A stretch of DNA of 64,000 bases from Rhodospirillales bacterium (lineage in GTDB: Bacteria; Pseudomonadota; Alphaproteobacteria; Reyranellales; Reyranellaceae): NCBI GenBank assembly GCA_009377525.1, contig WHTW01000002.1, positions 62,001-126,000 of the forward strand, read 5' to 3'. Each line of letters starts with the position of its first letter. Positions within the stretch are counted from its first letter, which is position 1. Of this stretch, positions 17,331-25,262 are shown one piece after another. A model generated the notes under the pieces. The model saw only the letters and a program-made list of their open reading frames with translations. It searched no databases and was not told where the DNA came from. A program made the translations under genes and the position numbers.

Positions 17331-17871
17331 TCAGCTCGCTGCTGCCGGAACCGCGGCTGCGTCCTGGAACAGGCCGACCCTGAGGCCGGTCACTTCGTAG
17401 GCCTGCTTGCCGTCGGCGTACACGAAGCCGTCGGCGATGCCCAGGACCAGCTTGCGCAGGATCACGCGCTTGAGATGGACATGGTAGGTGAGCCTTTTTC
17501 ACCGTCGGTACGACCATGCCGGTGAACTTCACCTCGCCCACACCCAAGGCACGGCCGCGGCCGGGGGCCTTCATCCAGCCCAGGAAGAAGCCCAGGCATT
17601 GCCACAGGGCATCGAGCGGCAGGCAGCCCGGCATCACCGGGTCGCCCTTGAAATGGCAGTCGAAGAACCAGAGGTCGGGCTTGATATCGAGCTCGGCCAC
17701 CACCTCGCCCTTGCCGAACTGGCCGCCGGTGTCGGCGATCTTCACGATGCGGTCGAGCATCAGCATGGGCGGCAACGGCAGCTGCGCGTTCCCCGGCCCG
17801 AACAGGCGCCCGCGGGCGCATTCGATCAGGTCCTCGAAAGTGTAACTGCTCTTCTTTTCGCTCACGCTCAC
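17331..17871 (-). pseudogene. fabA: 3-hydroxydecanoyl-ACP dehydratase/isomerase FabA, frameshifted near its C-terminus
   Basis: From GTG 17871 the reading frame is normal FabA through the active-site region [20 protein letters not shown] and [17 protein letters not shown]. It then leaves frame at about 17492 (+ strand) because of one extra base in AAAAAGGCTCACC. In the +1 frame the usual ending resumes: [20 protein letters not shown], then [20 protein letters not shown] and a stop at 17331-17333. The span 17331-17871 is 541 bases, one more than 180 codons. Without the shift the protein would be 179 residues. As read, the last third is nonsense ending at 17323. This is either a sequencing/assembly error or a damaged gene. 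Confidence 0.85.
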
Positions 17872-17995
17872 CGTCCCAAAGCCGCCCGAAACCGGGATCG
17901 GGGTCAGAATTCAGAATAAGGAGGCCCGCGGTCCAGCGCAAACCGCCGAATCTGGGTCAAACGGCCCTTTTCACGCCGCTTTCGGCTGCTTACAT

Positions 17996-18415
17996 ATGGG
18001 CGTCACAATGTCCGGTACCAGCCCCGACTTCACCGCCCGCCTCCGCGAGGCCGGTTTGCGCCCCACCCGTCAGCGGGTGGCCTTGGCGCGCCTGCTGTTC
18101 GAGGGCGAACACCGACATGTCACGGCCGAAAGCCTGCATGCCGAGGTCCGGGCGACGCGCATGCCGGTGTCGCTGGCCACGGTCTACAACGCGTTGAACC
18201 AGTTCCGCGACGCCGGGCTGCTGCGCGAGGTCGTGGTGGCGCCGGGCCGGTCCTATTTCGACACCAATACCGGCCATCACCATCATTTCTTCGTCGAGAA
18301 CGACGGTGAGCTGCACGACTTCCCGTCGGACAAGGTGACCATCGCCGGCCTGCCGGCGCCGCCCAAGGGCACGCGCATGTCCCGGGTCGACGTCATCGTG
18401 CGAGTGCGGCGCTGA
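17996..18415 (+). CDS. irr: Fur-family iron-response regulator Irr
   Basis: Encodes 139 residues (ATG 17996; ATG 18008 also in frame). The winged-helix part (LRPTRQRVALARLLFEGEHRHVT...SLATVYNALNQFRDAGLL) is Fur-like. The run GHHHHFF matches the histidine haem-binding motif of Irr, and the position beside fabA-fabB-fabI is typical for Irr in alphaproteobacteria. The protein contains no cysteine, so the N-terminal Cys-Pro haem regulatory motif of the Bradyrhizobium protein is absent. It would control iron genes, probably through the palindrome at 18463-18477. Confidence 0.9.
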   Translation: MGVTMSGTSPDFTARLREAGLRPTRQRVALARLLFEGEHRHVTAESLHAEVRATRMPVSLATVYNALNQFRDAGLLREVVVAPGRSYFDTNTGHHHHFFVENDGELHDFPSDKVTIAGLPAPPKGTRMSRVDVIVRVRR

Positions 18416-18462
18416 GGCGCTAACGCCCTCTGCGGGCGCTACTTGCGAGTCGCTTGCAATTC

Positions 18463-18477
18463 TTAGAACTGTTCTAA
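18463..18477 (+). promoter_or_regulatory. Irr-type palindrome (iron control element-like)
   Basis: TTAGAAC-T-GTTCTAA is a perfect 15-base dyad, similar to the TTTAGAA...TTCTAAA iron control elements bound by Irr in rhizobia. It ends 5 bases before the -35 box of the rubrerythrin promoter and lies just downstream of irr. Confidence 0.65.
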
Positions 18478-18482
18478 ACAAC

Positions 18483-18511
18483 TTGACGCTGTCGCGCTGG
18501 CTTCCCAATAT
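18483..18511 (+). promoter_or_regulatory. promoter of the rubrerythrin gene
   Basis: TTGACG (18483-18488) and CAATAT (18506-18511) are separated by 17 bases, close to the sigma70 consensus. The Irr-type palindrome lies immediately upstream. Confidence 0.6.
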
Positions 18512-18571
18512 CCGGGCTGCCAGATCGGCCGCGCGCCGATCGCCAAGCCTTAAGCACCAAGGAGAAAATCC

Positions 18572-18991
18572 ATGGCGAACCTCAAGGGATCCAAGACCGA
18601 AGACAATCTGAAGGCTGCTTTCGCGGGTGAAAGCCAGGCGAACCGCCGGTATCTCTACTTCGCCCAGAAGGCCGACGTCGAAGGCTACAACGACGTCGCC
18701 GCCGTCTTCCGTTCGACCGCGGAAGGCGAGACCGGCCATGCGCACGGCCATCTCGAGTTCCTCGAAGTGAGCGGCGATCCGGCGACCGGCCTGCCGATCG
18801 GCCCCACCGGCTCGAACCTCCAGGCCGCGATCGCGGGCGAGACGCACGAGTACACCGACATGTATCCGGGCATGGCCCGCACCGCGCGCGAAGAAGGCTT
18901 CGCCGAGATCGCCGACTGGTTTGAGACCCTGGCCAAGGCTGAGAAGAGCCACGCCGGTCGCTTCCAGAAGGCCCTCGACACGATGGCCTGA
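18572..18991 (+). CDS. rubrerythrin (erythrin-type, no rubredoxin domain)
   Basis: Encodes 139 residues; RBS AAGGAGAA precedes ATG 18572. The four-helix di-iron domain has its ligand motifs in [32 protein letters not shown] and AEKSHAGRF. The C-terminal rubredoxin domain found in classical rubrerythrins is missing. Such proteins reduce peroxides or handle iron. A terminator follows, and the next two genes form its usual companion pair. Confidence 0.92.
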   Translation: MANLKGSKTEDNLKAAFAGESQANRRYLYFAQKADVEGYNDVAAVFRSTAEGETGHAHGHLEFLEVSGDPATGLPIGPTGSNLQAAIAGETHEYTDMYPGMARTAREEGFAEIADWFETLAKAEKSHAGRFQKALDTMA

Positions 18992-19012
18992 GCCTTCGCG
19001 GCCTCTACAGAG

Positions 19013-19037
19013 GGGGACCCGCGAGGGTCCCCTTTTT
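19013..19037 (+). terminator. Rho-independent terminator after rubrerythrin
   Basis: GGGGACCC (19013-19020) pairs with GGGTCCCC (19025-19032), loop GCGA, followed by TTTTT. Confidence 0.9.
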
Positions 19038-19077
19038 CGTCCGGCTCGCACCTGATCTATCGAGAAACGACACCGTC

Positions 19078-20433
19078 ATGCGCGAAGGCAGCCTTGAAGC
19101 CCCCGTCCGTCATGCCCTGGACTGGCAGAATCCCTGGTTCTGGGATGAGAAGGCGCTCGAGAAGGAGATGGAGCGCGTCTTCGACATCTGTCACGGCTGC
19201 CGACGCTGCTTCAATCTCTGCGATTCCTTCCCGCGCCTGTTCGCTCTGATAGACAACGGCCCGACCGGTGAGCTCGACGGCGTGAAGAAGGAGGACTACG
19301 CCCGGGTCGAAGAAGCCTGCACGCTGTGCGACATGTGCTTCATGACCAAGTGCCCCTACGTGCCGCCGCACGAATGGGCGCTCGACTTCCCCCATCTCAT
19401 GCTGCGCCATCGTGCCGTGAAGGCGCGCAAGGAGGGCGTCGGCTTCGTCGAGGCTCAGCTCGCCGACACCGATCGCGCCGGCCGGCTCGGCACCTTCACC
19501 GCGGGCCTCGCCAACTGGGCGAGCGACGAGCACAACAAGCTGACGCGGCCCGCTGTCGAAAAATGGGCCGGTATCCATCACGGCGCACGTCTGCCGGAAT
19601 ATGCCGGCGAGACCTTCGTGATCCGCGCCGCGCGCGAAGGCGCGGAGCTTAACCAGGCCGCCCCCGCCTTCGGCAAGCGCAAGGCCGTGCTCTATGCCAC
19701 CTGCTTCGTGAACTTCAACAACACCGGCATCGGCGCGGCCGCGCGCGCGGTGCTGGCCAGGAATGGCGTGGCGACGGAGGTCGTCCATCCGCATTGCTGC
19801 GGCATGCCGAAGCTCGAGCTGGGCGATCTCGAAGGCGTTGCCGCCGTTGCGCGCCAGGTGACGGAGGCGCTGCTGCCCTGGGTCGACAAGGGCTACGACG
19901 TGATCGCGCTGACGCCGTCCTGCGCGCTGATGCTGAAGTTCGAATGGTCGTTGATCCTGCCCAAGGATCCCGCGATCGACCGGCTGTCGCAGGCGACGTT
20001 CGATATCTCCGAATACGTCGTCGACATCGCCAAGAAGGAGGGTCTGGCGCCCGGCCTGCAGACCATCGAGGGCGGCGTCAGTGTCCATCTGGCCTGCCAT
20101 GCGCGCGCCCAGAACATGGGCGCCAAGGCAGCCGAGATGCTGCGTCTGGTGCCCAAGACGCGTGTCGCGGTGGTCGAGCGCTGCAGCGGCCATGGCGGCA
20201 TCTGGGGCGCGCGCACCGAGAACTTCGAGACGGCGGTGAAGGTCGGCAAGCCGGCCGCCCAGGCGGCCATCAAGAACGACACCAGCTTCGTCGCCTCCGA
20301 ATGCCCGCTGGCTGCCGATCACCTGATGCAGGTGATGGAGATGACGGCGGGCGAGCAGACGCTGAAGCCCTCGCGCGCCAATCATCCGATCGAGCTGATG
20401 GCGCTGGCCTATGGAATGACGGTGCAGCCATGA
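19078..20433 (+). CDS. Fe-S oxidoreductase with heterodisulfide-reductase-type CCG domains (GlpC-like)
   Basis: Encodes 451 residues. Two [4Fe-4S] motifs are near the N-terminus: Cys38-41-44-48 and Cys81-84-87-92 followed by Pro. Two CCG-like regions follow (PHCCGMPKLE and ERCSGHGGIWG). This is the layout of GlpC/HdrD-like electron-transfer subunits that pass electrons between a dehydrogenase and a quinone or thiol. There is no FAD subunit next door. The stop overlaps the DUF3501 start. Placement behind rubrerythrin suggests it feeds electrons to the peroxide-reducing di-iron protein lacking its own rubredoxin; that is inference. Confidence 0.85.
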   Translation: MREGSLEAPVRHALDWQNPWFWDEKALEKEMERVFDICHGCRRCFNLCDSFPRLFALIDNGPTGELDGVKKEDYARVEEACTLCDMCFMTKCPYVPPHEWALDFPHLMLRHRAVKARKEGVGFVEAQLADTDRAGRLGTFTAGLANWASDEHNKLTRPAVEKWAGIHHGARLPEYAGETFVIRAAREGAELNQAAPAFGKRKAVLYATCFVNFNNTGIGAAARAVLARNGVATEVVHPHCCGMPKLELGDLEGVAAVARQVTEALLPWVDKGYDVIALTPSCALMLKFEWSLILPKDPAIDRLSQATFDISEYVVDIAKKEGLAPGLQTIEGGVSVHLACHARAQNMGAKAAEMLRLVPKTRVAVVERCSGHGGIWGARTENFETAVKVGKPAAQAAIKNDTSFVASECPLAADHLMQVMEMTAGEQTLKPSRANHPIELMALAYGMTVQP

Positions 20434-21017
20434 CGTCGCGTGCGATCGAAGTCTCCGCCATCCTGCCGCTCGCCGAATATGTGAAGGTGCGGGCCGAACG
20501 CCGGCGGCAGATTTCCGAGATCAAGAAGAACCGCCGGCTGGAAGTCGGGCCGTTCGCGACGTTCTATTTCGAATCCTACGAGACCATGCTGCACCAGGTG
20601 CACGAGATGCTCTTCATCGAGAAGGGCGGCCCAGCGCAGATCCCCGACGAGCTCGCGGCCTACAATCCGCTGATCCCACGGGGCAGCGAGCTGGTGGCCA
20701 CGGTGATGTTCGAGATCGACGATCCGCTGCGCCGCGCGCGCGTGCTGTCGACCCTGGGTGGGGTCGAGCACCAGGCCTTCATCCGCGCCGGCGGCGAGGT
20801 GATCCGCGGCGTGCCCGAGGGCGACCAGGAGCGCTCGCGCGACGATGGCAAGGCCTCGTCGGTGCAGTTCATCCGCTTCCCCTTCACGGCGGGCCAGGTC
20901 GCCGCCTTCCGTGGCGGTGCAGGCGATGTCGTGGTGGGCTTCGATCATCCCAACTGCGGCCACATGGCGGTGATGCCGCCGGCCGTGCGCCAGGCGTTGT
21001 CAGCCGACTTCTCTTGA
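20430..21017 (+). CDS. DUF3501 family protein
   Basis: Encodes 195 residues; ATG 20430 overlaps the stop of the Fe-S protein. The sequence EVSAILPLAEYVKVRAERRR and the ending GFDHPNCGHMAVMP fit the DUF3501 family, which regularly accompanies rubrerythrin and this type of Fe-S oxidoreductase. No catalytic motif is known to me. The function is unknown; the coupling suggests it is a partner of the oxidoreductase. Confidence 0.85.
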   Translation: MTSRAIEVSAILPLAEYVKVRAERRRQISEIKKNRRLEVGPFATFYFESYETMLHQVHEMLFIEKGGPAQIPDELAAYNPLIPRGSELVATVMFEIDDPLRRARVLSTLGGVEHQAFIRAGGEVIRGVPEGDQERSRDDGKASSVQFIRFPFTAGQVAAFRGGAGDVVVGFDHPNCGHMAVMPPAVRQALSADFS

Positions 21018-21056
21018 TTCTTCCGGACCGCGCGCGTCCCGCGCGCTCGGAATGCT
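21018..21056 (+). repeat. half copy of the modular GGACCGCG repeat
   Basis: TTCTTCCGGACCGCG followed by the module CGCGTCCCGCG and CGCTC, then the sequence ends. It fills the whole gap between the DUF3501 stop and the stop of the convergent TonB-like gene. Confidence 0.65.
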
Positions 21057-21959
21057 CTAGCGACCGCGCCTCGGCGGGCCATAGGTCATGCGCAGGACCA
21101 GGATCACGGGATCGCCCGGCATGCCGTTCGGCACCGGCGGAAAGGGTGCGGCCTTGCGGATGGCCTCGAGCTCGGCCTGGTCGATGACCGGGACTCCGCT
21201 CGACGTATCGATGCGGGCATCGATCAGTCCGCCGTCGCGCTTGATGGTGACGCGCGTCACCACGCGGCCACCGAGATTGTTGTCGCGGGCAGCGGCGGGA
21301 TAGACGCGATAGCGCTCGAGCTGGCGAAACACGCGCGACAAGTAGTCGTTGCGTTGCCGCCCCCGCCCCGCGATCTGGTCCGCCGGATTGGGTCCGGGCA
21401 GCGGCGCGGGTATCAGCGCCGGCGCCTCCGCGGCCGGCCGCTGCTGTGCCGGTGGCGCGGGTCTGGGTGGCATCGGCTGGGTTCGCTGGACGGGCCTGCG
21501 CGGCGCGGCCGCGGGCGGCTTGGGGAAGTCGCGCGAGGTCGGCGCCGGCGGCGGCTCGGGCACCGGCGGCACGGAGAATTCGTAGATCGGCAGCGTCGGC
21601 ACCGGCTCGGGCTGCGGCATGGCCTGCGAGGACTGGGACGGCTGAGCGGGCTCGTTCGAGGGTTGCGCGGGGGCCAGCGCCTGCTGCTGCTCGGGCTCGC
21701 GGCTGGGTTCGGTCGATGGTGACGGGCTGGCGGCCTGCGACTCGGCTGGCGGCCCCGTCCTTGCCGGATCCTGCAGGCCGACATTCGATGGCGAACTGTC
21801 GAACATCACCATGATCGGCTCTTCCTGAGATTCGGTGGGCTGCAGCGACGAGAGCCACCAGATGCCGACGCCGACCAGGGCATGCAGCAGCACCGCCAGT
21901 GCCACGGCGGCCGGCGGCATGTGCTCCACGCGCGGATGGGCGATGATGGCGTCGGTCAC
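21057..21959 (-). CDS. TonB-family energy transducer, copy 1
   Basis: Encodes 300 residues. One N-terminal transmembrane helix (about 15-37, AAVALAVLLHALVGVGIWWL), a long Pro/Gln/Ala-rich linker, and a C-terminal TonB-type domain (LERYRVYPAAARDNNLGGRV, VTRVTIKRDGGLID, then AELEAIRKAAPFPPVP). TonB spans the periplasm and passes proton-motive-force energy to outer-membrane receptors. No exbB, exbD or receptor gene is adjacent. A paralogue lies directly upstream on the same strand. Confidence 0.85.
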   Translation of the reverse strand: MTDAIIAHPRVEHMPPAAVALAVLLHALVGVGIWWLSSLQPTESQEEPIMVMFDSSPSNVGLQDPARTGPPAESQAASPSPSTEPSREPEQQQALAPAQPSNEPAQPSQSSQAMPQPEPVPTLPIYEFSVPPVPEPPPAPTSRDFPKPPAAAPRRPVQRTQPMPPRPAPPAQQRPAAEAPALIPAPLPGPNPADQIAGRGRQRNDYLSRVFRQLERYRVYPAAARDNNLGGRVVTRVTIKRDGGLIDARIDTSSGVPVIDQAELEAIRKAAPFPPVPNGMPGDPVILVLRMTYGPPRRGR

Positions 21960-22012
21960 GGTGGTCCCGTTCTACGTCCGCGGGCCGACGGCGGCTAGGT
22001 TGGCGCCGCCTG

Positions 22013-22060
22013 CTGGAGCGATTTCCGGCCTGACTCCAGCCGAGCGGATTGTGCGCTACC
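22013..22060 (-). repeat. diverged fragment of the two-hairpin repeat
   Basis: Read on the minus strand it shows GCACAATCCG, CGGCTGGA and TCAGGCCGG, matching the second hairpin of the element at 53194-53233 and 56773-56812 with mismatches. It overlaps the last codons of the second TonB-like gene. Confidence 0.45.
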
Positions 22061-23075
22061 CGTTTCGTTTGAAGTAGAGCGGCAGGACGAAGGTGCGCTG
22101 GGGGCCTGCGATGTCGTCGGGCAGCGGCGGATAGGGCGCTGCCTGGCGAACCATGTTCATGCTCACATTGTCCAGGGACGGCAGCCCGCTGGAGCGGCTG
22201 AGACCGACATCGACCAGGCGGCCGTCGCGCGCGATCGTGAGCCGCAGCACCACCGTGCCCGCCTCTGTGCTGACGTTGCGCACGAACTGCTGATGCTGCG
22301 AAAGCTTCCGGGAGATGTGCCAGAGATACTGGGCTTCGGCGCGCTTGTGGCCATAGGCGTCGGCGGGATTGACCAAGGTCGGCGCCTGCCGCGAGGCCCG
22401 CCGGTCGGCGGGCGTGCGCGCCTGCGGGATCTGCGACAGCGGCGAGCCTTGCAGCGCGGGTTGTTGCGGCGGCCGCTGCGGCGTCGGCGCGGGCTGCACG
22501 CGCTGTTGGGTCGGCGGCGGCGCCTTGGGCGCGGGCGGCAGCGGCGCTGGCGGCCGTGGGATTTCCCGAGAAGTGACCGGCGGCGGCGGCGCCTCGAGCG
22601 GTGGCAGTTCGCTCTCGAGCGTGCGTGCCGGCGGCGGCGGTGGCGGTGGGGGAGGCGGGGTGGCGCGCGCCTGTTGCTGCTCGGCTTTGGGCGGGTCGGG
22701 TTGGGCCGCTTCGGCGGCTGGCGTCTCGGGCTTGGATGGTACGGGCTGCTCGGTGCCCGGCGTGGCCTTCGGGTCCTGGCTGGGTCCGGGGGGCGCCAGG
22801 CCGAGCCTCATGGGAGGGGTGGGAGGCGATGGTGCGGGCGCCGCTGCCTGTCGCGGCGGCTCAGGTGTGGGCGAGGGTTGCGGCGGCTCGGGCGTCGGCA
22901 GCTCCCGCGGCATGGTGATCTCGATGACGTCTGGCGTCGTCGTGTCGACGTGATTGAGTGGCGAGATCATGTACAGAGCGGCCGCCACGGCGGCGTGCAG
23001 CGCCGTCGTCATCGCCACGGCGACGGGCGACATATGGTCGGAGCGCGCGTAGGAGAGGCTGACTGCGTGGGCCAC
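22056..23075 (-). CDS. TonB-family energy transducer, copy 2
   Basis: Encodes 339 residues. The plan matches copy 1: an N-terminal membrane helix (about 18-41), a very Pro-rich linker with a run of ten prolines, and a C-terminal TonB-type domain (GTVVLRLTIARDGRLVDVGL...MVRQAAPYPPLPDD). The sequence just before the start resembles that before copy 1 (the plus-strand string CCGTTCTACGTCC occurs in both), so the pair arose by tandem duplication including upstream DNA. Different linker lengths suggest different receptors. Confidence 0.85.
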   Translation of the reverse strand: MAHAVSLSYARSDHMSPVAVAMTTALHAAVAAALYMISPLNHVDTTTPDVIEITMPRELPTPEPPQPSPTPEPPRQAAAPAPSPPTPPMRLGLAPPGPSQDPKATPGTEQPVPSKPETPAAEAAQPDPPKAEQQQARATPPPPPPPPPPARTLESELPPLEAPPPPVTSREIPRPPAPLPPAPKAPPPTQQRVQPAPTPQRPPQQPALQGSPLSQIPQARTPADRRASRQAPTLVNPADAYGHKRAEAQYLWHISRKLSQHQQFVRNVSTEAGTVVLRLTIARDGRLVDVGLSRSSGLPSLDNVSMNMVRQAAPYPPLPDDIAGPQRTFVLPLYFKRNG

Positions 23076-23374
23076 GGTGACCCCGTTCTACGTCCCGGCC
23101 GCTGGGGCGGCTAGCCACCCTACGCTGCCCAAGCAGCTTCGGGCGGCTTGGGCAGCACGAATAGCACATGTCCGCCGAAGCTCCGCAGGAGCGCGGACCA
23201 GCGGCGGGGGATCAATGACGGCACTGCCAGCACTGGGGTCGGCGCGCGCAAGCCATGGTATGATGGCGGCGGCGGCCCCCCAGGGGTGGCCCCTCCTGGA
23301 GCCCAAAAAGTCGCGGTAGCGAAACGCGCCATCGCCGGCGGGTAGGCTGCGATCGCCGACATGAACTATAGTTA
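23076..23374. other. gap without a supported gene
   Basis: The first bases repeat the upstream region of TonB copy 1. A GC-rich self-complementary stretch follows near 23270-23300 (GGGGTGGCCCC inside). Open frames on both strands have unusual composition and no recognisable family. The right edge is AT-richer (ATGAACTATAGTTA) and leads into the promoter at 23375. Confidence 0.5.
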
Positions 23375-23403
23375 TTGACACGCGTGGTGGTTTTGGATAG
23401 AGT
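23375..23403 (+). promoter_or_regulatory. strong sigma70-type promoter with no gene behind it
   Basis: TTGACA (23375-23380), a 17-base spacer and TAGAGT (23398-23403), with an AT-rich stretch upstream. The next plus-strand gene starts at 24267; in between lies only the minus-strand SH3-domain gene. Confidence 0.55.
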
Positions 23404-23409
23404 CCGGCG

Positions 23410-23573
23410 TCTGTCGCTCTTTGCATCGTCCATCCGATCCACACCAGCCCGGCCGGCGGACCCGTTCGGCAAGGCTACGGTGCATGAGGTCGATGGCAGA
23501 CCGGGCCGGGAGGCCGGCCTCCGCCGGGCATACGGACCGCAGACCAACCCGTCAAAACCTTGGTGACGAGGTA
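23410..23573 (+). ncRNA. candidate small RNA of unknown family
   Basis: The region after the promoter is not convincingly coding on either strand up to the stop of the convergent gene at 23574. It can fold around GGAGGCCGGCCTCC (near 23509-23522) with flanking CCGGG/CCCGG complementarity. I tried to match it to 6S RNA, SRP RNA, tmRNA and RNase P RNA and saw none of their hallmark sequences. No T-tract terminator is evident, so the transcript could run on as antisense to the SH3 gene. Confidence 0.3.
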
Positions 23574-24110
23574 TTAGTTGATTGGCTCGGACTTGTAGAC
23601 GCCCCACAGGCCGGTGCGCTCGATCCAGCCGCTGACGCCGCCCACCCTGACTCGGCACCAGTCGCCGGCACAGGAGCGGATCTCGCCTGTCACTTCCGGC
23701 TCGAGCTTGGCCACCACCTCGGCCGAGGTCGCCGGCGTCTTGTGCAGGCTGGCCGGCTTTGTGGGGACGATGAAGGCGCGCTTGCCGCTCAGCAGGCTCT
23801 GATGGACCCAGCCGCTCGCCCCCTGCCAATCGCGTATTTTCCGCCAATTTTCGAATTCGGCCACGATCTCGACCGGCATGGCCTTGCGCGTGAACACCCA
23901 GTCGACCGGGTAGCGCGTGCCGGGGCCGGTGCGGACATTGACCTCGTCGGACCTGAGCGAGGCAAAGCGTGGAATCGGCAGGCCCGAGCCCTTCCTCTGC
24001 TGGGCCGCGGCCGACTTGTCCGCGGCCTGCGGGGCGGCGGTCGCGGGCAGGCCGGCGGCCGCCAAGGCGACGAAGCTTGCCCAAAGCCATGCCGACGATC
24101 GGATTCCCAT
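23574..24110 (-). CDS. exported SH3-domain protein
   Basis: Encodes 178 residues from ATG 24110 with a signal peptide (WLWASFVALAAAGLPATAA). Two bacterial SH3-like segments follow: RSDEVNVRTGPGTRYPVDWV at about 54-73 and a second copy near 118-168 containing CAGDWCRVRVGGVSGWI. Such proteins bind cell-wall peptides or partner proteins in the periplasm; here the target is unknown. The gene is divergent from the hydroxyacid dehydrogenase, a pairing I recall from other alphaproteobacteria. Confidence 0.8.
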   Translation of the reverse strand: MGIRSSAWLWASFVALAAAGLPATAAPQAADKSAAAQQRKGSGLPIPRFASLRSDEVNVRTGPGTRYPVDWVFTRKAMPVEIVAEFENWRKIRDWQGASGWVHQSLLSGKRAFIVPTKPASLHKTPATSAEVVAKLEPEVTGEIRSCAGDWCRVRVGGVSGWIERTGLWGVYKSEPIN

Positions 24111-24266
24111 CGGAGCCTATATACCCTAAATCTCCACGTCGATCGACAACCGCTTGAAAGAGCGTGCTTTTTCGCCACAAATGATGATGCGCCCCTTGGC
24201 TGGACAAGGCGCGCTTTGTATTGCTAATCGGGCTCATCCCCTGACGCGCCAGCCGGTACCGATTAC

Positions 24267-25262
24267 ATGCCGACAAGTTCCAAGAAAAAGCCGCTGGTGA
24301 TCGTCACCCGGAAGCTGCCGGATGCGATCGAGACCCGGCTGATGGAGCTGTTCGATACGCGCCTCAACGCCGACGACAAGCCGCTGAGTTCCTCCCAGCT
24401 CGTCGAAGCGGTAAAGACGGCCGACGTGCTGGTGCCCACGGTGACCGATCGCATCGACAGCCGCGTGCTGTCGCAGGCCGGGCCGCGGCTGAAGCTGATC
24501 GCCTCCTTCGGCACCGGCGTCGACCATATCGACCTCGACACCGCCCGCCAGCGCGGCATCACCGTCACCAACACGCCGGGCGTGCTGACCGAGGACACCG
24601 CCGATCTCACCGTCTGCCTGCTGCTCGCCGCGCCGCGCCGCCTCGTCGAGGGCGACCGGCTGGTCCGCGACGGCAACTGGGCGGGCTGGGCGCCGACCTT
24701 CATGATCGGCCACCGCATCTCGGGCAAGCGTCTCGGCATCGTCGGCATGGGCCGCATCGGCCAAGCGATCGCCCGCCGGGTCAGGGGCTTCGGCATGGCG
24801 GTGCACTATCACAACCGCAAGCGCGTCCACGGCGATATCGAGCGCGAGCTCGAGGCGACCTACTGGGAGAGCCTCGACCAGATGCTGGCGCGCATGGACA
24901 TCGTCTCGGTCAATTGCCCGCATACGCCGGCGACCTTCCATCTGTTGTCGGCACGGCGGCTGAAGCTGATGAAGCCCACCGCCATCATCGTCAACACCGC
25001 GCGCGGCGAGGTGATCGACGAGAACGCCCTGGTGCGCATGCTGAAGGCGGGCGAGCTCGCCGGCGCCGGCCTCGACGTCTACGAGCACGAGCCGCAGGTC
25101 AATCCCAAGCTGCTCGAGCTCGAGCGCGTCGTGCTGCTGCCGCACATGGGCTCGGCCACGCTGGAAGGCCGCATCGACATGGGCGAGAAGGTGCTGATCA
25201 ACATCAAGACCTTCGCCGACGGCCACAAGCCGCCGGATCGCGTGCTGGCGACCATGTTTTAG
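24267..25262 (+). CDS. D-2-hydroxyacid dehydrogenase (glyoxylate/hydroxypyruvate reductase type)
   Basis: Encodes 331 residues. The NAD(P)-binding motif is GIVGMGRIGQAIARR. Catalytic residues are Arg in NTARGEV, Glu in DVYEHEP and His in LLPHMGSA. SFGTGVDHID is the substrate-side signature. The family reduces 2-oxoacids such as glyoxylate or hydroxypyruvate; the exact substrate cannot be read from sequence. The stop codon TAG is the first part of a palindromic repeat. Confidence 0.88.
   Translation: MPTSSKKKPLVIVTRKLPDAIETRLMELFDTRLNADDKPLSSSQLVEAVKTADVLVPTVTDRIDSRVLSQAGPRLKLIASFGTGVDHIDLDTARQRGITVTNTPGVLTEDTADLTVCLLLAAPRRLVEGDRLVRDGNWAGWAPTFMIGHRISGKRLGIVGMGRIGQAIARRVRGFGMAVHYHNRKRVHGDIERELEATYWESLDQMLARMDIVSVNCPHTPATFHLLSARRLKLMKPTAIIVNTARGEVIDENALVRMLKAGELAGAGLDVYEHEPQVNPKLLELERVVLLPHMGSATLEGRIDMGEKVLINIKTFADGHKPPDRVLATMF

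Noticed and set aside
17485-17500. Programmed -1 frameshift in fabA at AAAAAG
   Set aside because: The correct C-terminus lies in the +1 frame, so a -1 slip on AAA-AAG would not restore it.
23410-23573. 6S RNA, SRP RNA, tmRNA or RNase P RNA
   Set aside because: None of the hallmark sequences I know for these RNAs is present, so only an unnamed candidate is reported.
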